This document shows positions 26,406-33,582 of a stretch of DNA of 42,136 bases, in pieces (within the stretch, counting starts at the first letter, position 1; each line of letters begins with the position of its first letter). The position numbers and the translations under genes are program-made. Under the pieces are notes generated by a model. It did not search any database, was not told the origin of the DNA, and saw only the letters and a program-made list of their open reading frames with translations. The stretch covers positions 1 through 42,136 of the forward strand of contig CALVWN010000016.1 of the NCBI GenBank assembly GCA_944367415.1. Reading direction: 5' to 3'. The DNA comes from an uncultured Clostridia bacterium (GTDB taxonomy: Bacteria > Bacillota > Clostridia > Christensenellales > Borkfalkiaceae).

Positions 26406-26716
26406 TGAAACAAAAGTATGACATTAGATTTCTCATCTGCCAGATCGCAGTTGCGGTGCTGGGCGCGATAGGGTTCTTCGCAGGGGGTCGTCCGGAAGGG
26501 CTGGTTGTCTACCTTCCCGACATGGTGCTCTCCATTGCCATGATCTATTTCAATTACAGTCTGTGCAAGTGGGCGAACAGATGGCACGGCTTCTGGAACG
26601 AGCGCAATCCCGGCAGCGGGGAGCCGAGCCGATATTTTCAGCTGTCGGGAAAGGTCGGCGGCTGGTTTCTCTATCTTCTCGGTCTGGGATGTGCCGGACT
26701 GGCCTGGATCATTTGA
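26405..26716 (+). CDS. Small membrane protein
   Basis: 103 residues with about three hydrophobic segments (about 8-26, 32-50 and 82-101). The middle loop is polar and Trp-rich (KWANRWHGFWNERNPGSGEP). I chose the ATG at 26405 because it overlaps the stop of the XRE gene, an arrangement of coupled genes. No family recognised. It may work with the membrane-anchored XRE protein. Confidence 0.7.
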   Translation: MKQKYDIRFLICQIAVAVLGAIGFFAGGRPEGLVVYLPDMVLSIAMIYFNYSLCKWANRWHGFWNERNPGSGEPSRYFQLSGKVGGWFLYLLGLGCAGLAWII

Positions 26717-26736
26717 AATAAGAAGGAGATATTACG

Positions 26737-27345
26737 ATGAAGGCAAACAAATTTGCATGGAAGTGGACGCGGGAACCGGAGCGTTATGAGATCGGGGAGG
26801 ATGCCATCGAGATCGTGACGAGACCGAACACCGACCTCTGGCAGCGGACGTACTATCACTTCCGCAACGACAGTGCGCCCGTGCTGCAGTTTATGACGAA
26901 GGAGAAATTTTTCTCCTTCACCGTGCGGACGCAGTTCGAGAGCAAGCGGCGCTTCGATCAGTGCGGCGTTGCCGTCTATTTTGATTCGGAGAACTGGATC
27001 AAGGCGTCTGCCGAATACGAGACGGAGGCGTTCCAGCACCTCGGCAGCGTGGTGACGGTCAACGGCTATTCCGATTGGGCGACGACTGCGATCGACGCGT
27101 CCGTTCGCTCCATCTGGTACCGCCTGAGCCGCCGCGAGGACGACTTCTGCGTCGAATGTTCGTTCGACGGAACGACCTTCCGCCAGATGCGCGTGTGTCA
27201 TATGCCCGCGGCGACGGGGGAAGTGCCCGTCGGCATCTATGCGTGCAGTCCGGAGGAGTCCTCCTTCCGTGCCGTCTTCTCCGAAATCGAGTTCGGCGAA
27301 TGCAAGTGGAAGGCGCACGTCGGAACATTCGGCGAGAGCAAGTGA
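26737..27345 (+). CDS. DUF1349 family protein (concanavalin-like fold)
   Basis: 202 residues with the hallmarks of DUF1349: an N-terminal W.W..EP, a DLWQRTYYHF strand, QCGVAVYFDSENWIKASAEYE, SDWATTAI, YRLSRREDDFCVECSFDG and VGIYACSPE. The family is a jelly-roll/concanavalin-A-like fold found alone or fused to glycosidases. No signal peptide, so cytoplasmic. The ribosome site GAAGGAGAT is strong. The gene ends the three-gene unit before the terminator at 27364. A carbohydrate-related role is a family guess. Confidence 0.85.
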   Translation: MKANKFAWKWTREPERYEIGEDAIEIVTRPNTDLWQRTYYHFRNDSAPVLQFMTKEKFFSFTVRTQFESKRRFDQCGVAVYFDSENWIKASAEYETEAFQHLGSVVTVNGYSDWATTAIDASVRSIWYRLSRREDDFCVECSFDGTTFRQMRVCHMPAATGEVPVGIYACSPEESSFRAVFSEIEFGECKWKAHVGTFGESK

Positions 27346-27363
27346 ATTCCCTGATAAGTTTAT

Positions 27364-27395
27364 ATCACCCGCGCAGACGCGCGGGTGATTTTTTT
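27364..27395 (+). terminator. Strong rho-independent terminator
   Basis: An 11-bp perfect stem ATCACCCGCGC / GCGCGGGTGAT, loop AGAC, then seven T. It closes the XRE-DUF1349 unit. Confidence 0.95.
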
Positions 27396-27452
27396 GAGAA
27401 GGGGTGCCCGGAAAAAAAAGCGCGGAACGTCTGTATTTTCAGGGGCAGAACC

Positions 27453-27481
27453 TTGCAATTTATGTGAAATTGTGATAGAAT
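27453..27481 (+). promoter_or_regulatory. Promoter of the eight-gene AAA+/transglutaminase operon
   Basis: -35 TTGCAA (27453-27458), 17-bp spacer, -10 TAGAAT (27476-27481), with a TG two bases before the -10 (extended -10). Transcription would start near 27488. No other convincing promoter was seen before the terminator at 40894. Confidence 0.7.
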
Positions 27482-27579
27482 AATGATCGGAAGTGTTTTG
27501 CTCAAATCATTGACAAAAAATCGCGTTGTCGGCGCGCCGCGCGCAGTTTTTTCGCAAGAGGGAAAGGGGGCTGTTTTCG

Positions 27580-28491
27580 GTGTTCTGGGATATTCTGTCA
27601 ACCGTGTGGATCATCGCCTGGGTGGCGCTCATCGTCATCTATGCCGCCCTTGTGCTCGTGCGGCTGGTGCGGTTTCTGCGCGCCGCCGTCTGTCCCGTGC
27701 GCGACCGCGGCATGGCGACCTGCAATCTTGAAAACGGCGTCAGCGTGCTGTATGTTCCGTCCGTCGCGGCGCAGCGCTTTCTGCGGCAGTATCAGCTGAT
27801 CGCCTATGAGACCTGCGCGGAGAAAAAATTTCTCGGCGAATGGGCGTGTCACGTCGGGCAGGCGGAGTACAGCCTCATTGTCTACGACAGATACGGGGTG
27901 TGCATCGACGTCATCCGCGTGCGCGAGCGGGCGGACGGCAAACGCATGACCGCCGTCACCGATCTCCCTCCGAGAACGGATTTTGTCTCGGTGCGCCTGC
28001 ACCGCGTCGACGGCGAACGCGTCCGCGAGCCGGTGCGCGTCGGCGCATTCTTTCTCTGGTTTTCGATCCTCCTCGTCGGCATTGCCGTCGGCGTGGCGGC
28101 GCTGCTCTTCCTGGTCATGGCGATCATATATGCAAGTCAGGGAAACATCCCGTTCGGCACAATGGCGGGCTATCTCGGCATCGTCGCGGCGCTCATCGTC
28201 GGCGTGCCGCTGCTTGCCGCCGCGGCATGGTTTGCCGTTCTCAAATTGCGGAAACGGATGACGCGCAGCCGCGTGCGCAGCGACCGGGCATGGATTTCGG
28301 AATGTATGGCGTTCCTGCGCGCGGGCTACGGGCGGGCGAGGTATTTTCTGACGCGCGTCGGCTGTGCGGTCGGGAATGCCTTCCGCAGCCTGTGGTGGAG
28401 CGCCCCCGTGCGCCTGCTGCGGCCCTATGCGGCACAGGCGGGCAAGACGCCCGCCGGACGGCGCAAGGAGAGGGGGAGAAGACATGGCTGA
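27580..28491 (+). CDS. Membrane protein, first gene of the AAA+ operon
   Basis: About 303 residues from the GTG at 27580, which has an AAGGGGG ribosome site 9 bases upstream; the frame itself is open from a TTG at 27526. One N-terminal helix (about 6-30), a compact beta-rich domain (about 45-150), two more helices (about 155-180 and 192-215), and an Arg-rich C-terminal tail. With the N-terminal helix, the beta domain lies between membrane segments. The last 8 bases overlap the next gene. The family is not recognised; its operon partners suggest a structural or regulatory part of the membrane AAA+ assembly. Confidence 0.7.
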   Translation: MFWDILSTVWIIAWVALIVIYAALVLVRLVRFLRAAVCPVRDRGMATCNLENGVSVLYVPSVAAQRFLRQYQLIAYETCAEKKFLGEWACHVGQAEYSLIVYDRYGVCIDVIRVRERADGKRMTAVTDLPPRTDFVSVRLHRVDGERVREPVRVGAFFLWFSILLVGIAVGVAALLFLVMAIIYASQGNIPFGTMAGYLGIVAALIVGVPLLAAAAWFAVLKLRKRMTRSRVRSDRAWISECMAFLRAGYGRARYFLTRVGCAVGNAFRSLWWSAPVRLLRPYAAQAGKTPAGRRKERGRRHG

Positions 28492-29053
28492 GATCTTGTG
28501 CAGCGGGCAGACCGAAGAGACGTTCTTTGTCTCGGTGCGGCAGTTTCTCGTCGTGCGCGGGCAGAACATCAATCGCCTCGCCGTGCGTCTGTATAACGGG
28601 CTTCCCCGCATCGTCACCGCCGTGCGGCTGCGCGTCGTCTGTCTGAACGAATGTGCCGACAAGGGCGAGTGCCGCACCTTCGACGTGGAGCGGGTGTCGG
28701 GAAAGCCGGGCGAGGTCTTTTTGCTGCCCGACCTTGCGCTGCCCGCCGCGTGGAGGCAGGTGGAAGTGCGCGTGGAACACGTCTGTTCCCGGCAATATGT
28801 CTATGCGCTCGCGCCGGACGGCGGGATCTGCGTGCGGCTCGGCGGGCGCGCCGCCCCGCCGCACGCGGCAAAGCGGCGCAGAACGGACGCCGTCGTGCGA
28901 AGCGGGCGGGGCAGCGCCGTCCGGTTGACGGCGCTCATCTTTGCCCTGGCGGCAGTAGCGCTGGCGGTGCTCTTCCCGTTCATGCAGGGCGATTTCCGGG
29001 AAGCGGAGACAGTCGAGAGGGAATATGTTGAAATACAAGAGTATCATCGATAA
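28484..29053 (+). CDS. Single-pass membrane protein with an N-terminal beta-rich domain
   Basis: 189 residues from the ATG at 28484 (ribosome site GGAGAGGGGGAG). Residues 1-120 look like an immunoglobulin-like beta sandwich (VRLYNGLPRIVTAVRLRVVC, then a Cys/Glu loop, FLLPDLALPAAWRQVEVRVEH). A basic segment (about 125-145) precedes a C-terminal membrane helix (about 147-166) and a short acidic tail. There is no signal peptide, so by the positive-inside rule the N-terminal domain is cytoplasmic. The gene overlaps both neighbours (8 and 29 bases). Function unknown. Confidence 0.72.
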   Translation: MAEILCSGQTEETFFVSVRQFLVVRGQNINRLAVRLYNGLPRIVTAVRLRVVCLNECADKGECRTFDVERVSGKPGEVFLLPDLALPAAWRQVEVRVEHVCSRQYVYALAPDGGICVRLGGRAAPPHAAKRRRTDAVVRSGRGSAVRLTALIFALAAVALAVLFPFMQGDFREAETVEREYVEIQEYHR

Positions 29054-32000
29054 ACTTTCGCGGGAGCAGAAGACGGCGCTGCTCACCAACCTTGCCGCGA
29101 CGGCGGATCCGCGCCTCGCGCAGTTCGGTATCCCGCCCGTGCGGGAGCGCGCGCTCGGCGACTGCACCCGGGAGGGGCTTCCCGCCTATGAGAGCCTCAT
29201 CTGTTCGTGGGATCCCGCGCTCATCGGCGAAGTGACCGCCGTCAATGCGGCGGGGGCGCGCGCGGAAGGGTACAATCTGTTCGTCACGCCCGATCTCAAG
29301 TGCGCGGCGAACGATCTGCTCCCCGCGCTCTCCGAGGACGCCTGTCTCAACGGCGCGGCGGGCGCGGCAATGGTGCGCGCGGTACACGAGGCGGGCGGCG
29401 CCTGCGCGCTTGCACAGCTCTCGTGCAGCGCCGAGGAGGTCAACGATCTCGACGTCAACGAGGACGGGCGCGCCGTCGACACACTGTTCTGTGCGCCCTT
29501 TCGCATTGCGGCGCAGCAGGCGCCCGGCGACGCCGTTTTCTCCTCGCTCGACCGCCCGTGCGGCGGGTACGGCGATTGCAACGTCCGTCTGTTCGGCAGC
29601 ATCGCCGACGGGATATACGGGGAGGGCGTGCTTGCACATTCGGCGGCGCTCGCGCCCGACGTCGACTACCATCGTTTTTTGACGGGGTGCGTCTGTCTCG
29701 GCGGGGGAGCGCTCCCGCTCGATCGCGCCCTCGGAAGATATGAAAAGATCGTGCGCGCGCGCGACGCGGGCAGCACGACGGAGCGCGAATTGCAGGGCGC
29801 GCTGGAGGACGGCACCGCCGTCGACCCTGCTGTCGTCGACGGCGCGGTGGATCGCGTCATCGACTTTGCCTTCCGCGTCGGCAGAATGGCGCCCGCGGCG
29901 GGCAGTCCGGATGCCCGTGCGGTCGGCAGGCGCGCGGCATACGAGAGCATCGTGCTGCTGAAAAACCGCGGCGCGCTTCCCCTTGCGGAGCGCGCGCGGA
30001 TCGCCGTCATCGGAAACGATGCGTTCGCGGCGGGCTGCGGGCTGAACGTGACGGCGCAGGCGCGGGGATATGTTCGCGAAGAGGACGGGGAAGAACTCGT
30101 CGTCGACGAGGCAGTCCGTGCCGCAAATGAGGCAGACGTCGTCGTCATTTTCTTACAGCCCACCCGCTATCCCGAAGGGGGCGTGCGTGCGCTTTCCCTG
30201 CCCGCCAATACGCTCGCGCTCATTGCGGCGCTCAAAAAGACGGGCAGGCGCATGGTCGGCATCCTGCCCGCCAACACGCCCGTCGACATGGCGTTCGACG
30301 TGCAGTTCGACGCCGTGCTCACCGCGCCCGTCGAGAGCGCGTTCTGCGCGGCGGCGCTGGGGGAGGTGCTTTCCGGAAAGGCGTCGCCCTGCGGCAGGCT
30401 CGCGCGCAGCTATGCGGACGATACGGACACGTTGCGCGCGACCATGCGCGAGGACAGGGATACGGGCAGAACGCGCGTGGGCGCCTTCGTCGGCTACCGC
30501 TATTTTGACACGGCGGGGGTCGCGGTGCGCTATCCTTTCGGGTACGGGCTGAGCTATACGCAGTTCGTCTATTCCCGTCTGCGCATCGAGGGAGACCGCG
30601 TCACGTTCACCGTCAAAAACGTCGGAAAGCGCAGCGGATGCGAGGTCGCGCAGGTGTATGTCGGCGCGCCCGGCTTCCCCGCGCCCAAAAAAGAGCTGAA
30701 GGCATTCGTGCGTGTTCCGCTTGCGGCGGGCGAGTCGCGCGAGGTCTCCGTCGAGATCGGCGCTGCGGCGCTCGCCTCCTATGACGACGCGTCGCGCTCT
30801 TCGGGCGTCGCGGAGGGGCGTTACCTCATCTATGTGGGCGCGTCCGTCTCGGATATCCGGCTCAAGGGGGTGCGCATGGAGCAGGGGCGTCCCGCCCGCC
30901 GCGAAGGGCATCCGAACGAATATTTCCGCGATCTCTCCAATATCGGGCAGACGTATCGCCTGAGCGCGGCGCGCGGCGTCCGGCGCACGCAGCGCGTCCG
31001 CTGGGGACGCATTGCCGCGCTCGTGCCCTTCCTCGGCGCGCTCATCGCGCTCGCCGTTTTAGGGGTACTGCTCTTCTTCAGAACTTATGACGCCGAACAG
31101 CTGATGTGGCCGCTCATCATCATGGCGGCGGTCTTTCTCGTCGGTATGGCAGGGCTGATCACCGAACACGCCGTCCGCAAGTCGTCGATGCGGCGGGCGG
31201 CAGCGCAGAAGATGCGCTTTCAGAGCGCCGTTCTCAAGACGTCCACGTCGCCCGAGGTGTTCGACGCCGCCTTCGCCGTCGAAAAGGAGGAGGGCGGCGA
31301 GCGCGTCGCCTCCGACGAGCCGAATTACTTTGACCGCGACTTCACCTTTGCCGTCATCGGCCGTCAGCTCAAGACCTTCCTCGAGGAGCGCGGCGTGCTG
31401 CTCGGGCAGACAGATCTCTCCTGCCTGCTCGGCGCGTTCGCCGCGACCCGCGTCATCTTCTTCCCCGCAGAGGCGGAGGCGGAAGTCAACGCGCTGTGCG
31501 CGGCGCTCGCCGAATATTTCGGCACCAAGCTGTACGCCGATACGATGGACGAGCGGTTCCATGAGGACAGCTTCCTCTATCTGCGCAATCGCGCGGACGG
31601 GCTGGCGCAGGCGGTCATCGACGCGCGCCGCGAGCCGTCGCGGATGCACGTCGCGCTCTGCCGCGGCGTCCGCACGGAGACGTTCGGCAGCCTCGTCTTT
31701 GCGCGCACGTTCGAACACGCCGCGCGGCTGTATCCGACGGTTAAGGAGCGCTTCGTCGTTCCGCCCAATCTCTGGATCGTCGCGCTGCCCGACGAGAGGG
31801 AGCTGTCGCAAAATCTCTGGAGCGTCTCCGGGGAAATGGCGTCCATGCTCGATCTCGAACTGCACAAGGGCAAGGAGCGGCAGGACAAGAGCTCCGTGCA
31901 GCCGCTCGGATTCTACCAGTTTAGCAATCTGTGCGATCTCGTGCGCGGGAAGTTTCCGCTCGACGAGCGGCTCTGGAAACGGGTCGACCGGCTCGAGCAG

Positions 32001-32288
32001 GCGGTCGCCGCGCAGGCGGCGCTCCGCGTCGGCAATCGCGTCTGGATCCGCATGGAGCGCTTCGTCTCCGTCTGCCTCGCCTGCGGCGGGGAGGATACGG
32101 AGGCGCTCGACCGCGCGCTCGCCTCGCAGATGCTTCCGGGGCTGTTTGCAAGCTCCGCCGTCCGCGAGAGGGGAACGGACGAGGTGCTCGCCGCGCTCGA
32201 GGAGATCTTCGGCGCCGACCTGATCGGCGCGTGCAGAAAAATGCTTGCGACGATCAAACAACGCATGAAGGAGAAGGGAAACGCATGA
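29025..32288 (+). CDS. GH3-like pseudoenzyme joined by two membrane helices to an AAA+-like pseudo-ATPase
   Basis: 1087 residues. Residues 1-230 follow the GH3 barrel outline (SREQKTALLTNLAA, LSEDACLNGAAGAAMV) but catalytic blocks are gone: KHFA..N is AQLSCS, and the SDW nucleophile region reads VLAHSA. Residues 300-490 match the GH3 C-terminal domain (ESIVLLKNRGALPL) and 490-620 the fibronectin-like one (YRYFDTAGVAVRYPFGYGLSY). Two helices follow (about 664-685 and 694-715) with basic flanks on both outer sides, so both ends should be cytoplasmic. Residues 755-1085 align with the AAA+ proteins downstream: RVIFFPAEAEAEV replaces the Walker A strand (810-821), PPNLWIVALP matches sensor 1, and VSVCLACGGEDTEALD near the end matches their VACGG block. 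The ATG follows GAGAGGGA and overlaps the previous gene. It is probably a scaffold subunit. Confidence 0.82.
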   Translation: MLKYKSIIDKLSREQKTALLTNLAATADPRLAQFGIPPVRERALGDCTREGLPAYESLICSWDPALIGEVTAVNAAGARAEGYNLFVTPDLKCAANDLLPALSEDACLNGAAGAAMVRAVHEAGGACALAQLSCSAEEVNDLDVNEDGRAVDTLFCAPFRIAAQQAPGDAVFSSLDRPCGGYGDCNVRLFGSIADGIYGEGVLAHSAALAPDVDYHRFLTGCVCLGGGALPLDRALGRYEKIVRARDAGSTTERELQGALEDGTAVDPAVVDGAVDRVIDFAFRVGRMAPAAGSPDARAVGRRAAYESIVLLKNRGALPLAERARIAVIGNDAFAAGCGLNVTAQARGYVREEDGEELVVDEAVRAANEADVVVIFLQPTRYPEGGVRALSLPANTLALIAALKKTGRRMVGILPANTPVDMAFDVQFDAVLTAPVESAFCAAALGEVLSGKASPCGRLARSYADDTDTLRATMREDRDTGRTRVGAFVGYRYFDTAGVAVRYPFGYGLSYTQFVYSRLRIEGDRVTFTVKNVGKRSGCEVAQVYVGAPGFPAPKKELKAFVRVPLAAGESREVSVEIGAAALASYDDASRSSGVAEGRYLIYVGASVSDIRLKGVRMEQGRPARREGHPNEYFRDLSNIGQTYRLSAARGVRRTQRVRWGRIAALVPFLGALIALAVLGVLLFFRTYDAEQLMWPLIIMAAVFLVGMAGLITEHAVRKSSMRRAAAQKMRFQSAVLKTSTSPEVFDAAFAVEKEEGGERVASDEPNYFDRDFTFAVIGRQLKTFLEERGVLLGQTDLSCLLGAFAATRVIFFPAEAEAEVNALCAALAEYFGTKLYADTMDERFHEDSFLYLRNRADGLAQAVIDARREPSRMHVALCRGVRTETFGSLVFARTFEHAARLYPTVKERFVVPPNLWIVALPDERELSQNLWSVSGEMASMLDLELHKGKERQDKSSVQPLGFYQFSNLCDLVRGKFPLDERLWKRVDRLEQAVAAQAALRVGNRVWIRMERFVSVCLACGGEDTEALDRALASQMLPGLFASSAVRERGTDEVLAALEEIFGADLIGACRKMLATIKQRMKEKGNA

Positions 32289-33565
32289 ACAATATGGAAA
32301 GGGTCTGGGAGACGATCACGCAGCCGACCTACCTCATCATCTATATCATCGTCATTGTCGCGGTCATGCTTGCCATCGTCATCTTCGCGATGGTCAACGA
32401 ACGGCGGTTCAACGCGACCGCGCGGGAAATGAAGGCGGCGTCGGACAAGGCGCTCCGCGAGAAGGCGGAGGAGGAGAAAAAGCCCGCCGAAAAGTCGCGC
32501 TTCTCCATGCTGAAACTGTATGACGAACAGCCGCCCGCGCCGCCTTCGTTCGCGACCGAGATCTCCCTGCACGACCTCTGCGAGGAGTTCCGCATCTTTG
32601 CGGCGGCAAAGCTGGGGCTTTATTATGACATCTCCGTCATCCGCGAGTTCATCGCGGGACTTGCCGTCTCCCGCATCCTCATTTTACAGGGAATGTCCGG
32701 AACGGGTAAGACGTCGCTCGCGTATGCGTTCGGCGAATTTCTCGCCAATCCCTCCGTCATCATCCCCGTGCAGCCCATGTGGAAGGAGCGCACCGACCTT
32801 TTGGGGTATTACAACGAGTTCACCAAGCGCTTCAACGAGACGCTGCTGCTCGAAAAGATGTATGAGGCGAACAGCCGCGATACCATGTACATCACCATCC
32901 TCGACGAGCTGAACATTGCCCGTGTGGAGTATTACTTTGCGGAGTTTTTGTCCCTTCTCGAGATCCCCAACCCCGAGGCGCGCTATCTCGAGGTGGTCTC
33001 CGACAAATGGCAGGACGATCCCAGGGGACTGAAGGACGGGCGCATCAAGCTGCCCGAGAATATGTGGTTCATCGGAACCGCCAACAACGACGACTCGACG
33101 TTCGCCATCTCCGACAAGGTGTACGACCGCGCGATGGTGCTCAACCTCGACCGCAAGTCGGAGCCGTTCCAGGCGTCGGGCGCGCGCACCGTTCCGCTGA
33201 CGGCAAAACAGTTCACCTCGCTCGCCGCAAAGGCGGTCGAGGCGCACCCTGTCTCTTCCGACACGCTCGAAAAGCTCAGAACGTTCGACGAATATCTCAT
33301 CGAGCATTTCCAGATCACCTTCGGAAACCGCATCATGCGGCAGATCCATTCCTATCTTCCCGTGTACGTTGCCTGCGGCGGCACGGAGCTGGATGCGCTC
33401 GACGACATCATGGCAAAGAAGGTGCTGCGCAAGCTGGAGACGCAGAACACCGCATATATCCGCAGCGAGTCGGAGGAGCTTTGCAGCTTCCTCGACGAGC
33501 TGTTCGGCGAGGGACGGATGGCGCAGTGTGAGGAGTACGTCCGCAAGATCGCCAGAAGCGTCTGA
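32285..33565 (+). CDS. Membrane-anchored McrB-like AAA+ ATPase/GTPase, copy 1
   Basis: 426 residues from the ATG at 32285, overlapping the previous stop (ATGA). One N-terminal helix (about 16-38) and a charged linker lead to the AAA+ core: Walker A GMSGTGKT (136-143), Walker B ITILDELNIARVEYYFAEFL (D207-E208), sensor FIGTANNDDST, and an Arg in KVYDRAMV placed like an Arg finger. The DELNxAxVEYYF...FLSLLE signature and the TANN sensor are those of McrB-type NTPases. A C-terminal helical part (about 330-426) ends FGEGRMAQC. The positive-inside rule places the core in the cytoplasm. It shares long identical stretches with the ATPase at 35438-36889 and probably forms mixed rings with it. Nucleotide preference (ATP or GTP) cannot be told. 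Confidence 0.88.
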   Translation: MNNMERVWETITQPTYLIIYIIVIVAVMLAIVIFAMVNERRFNATAREMKAASDKALREKAEEEKKPAEKSRFSMLKLYDEQPPAPPSFATEISLHDLCEEFRIFAAAKLGLYYDISVIREFIAGLAVSRILILQGMSGTGKTSLAYAFGEFLANPSVIIPVQPMWKERTDLLGYYNEFTKRFNETLLLEKMYEANSRDTMYITILDELNIARVEYYFAEFLSLLEIPNPEARYLEVVSDKWQDDPRGLKDGRIKLPENMWFIGTANNDDSTFAISDKVYDRAMVLNLDRKSEPFQASGARTVPLTAKQFTSLAAKAVEAHPVSSDTLEKLRTFDEYLIEHFQITFGNRIMRQIHSYLPVYVACGGTELDALDDIMAKKVLRKLETQNTAYIRSESEELCSFLDELFGEGRMAQCEEYVRKIARSV

Positions 33566-33582
33566 GCGCGGAGGGGACGGCT

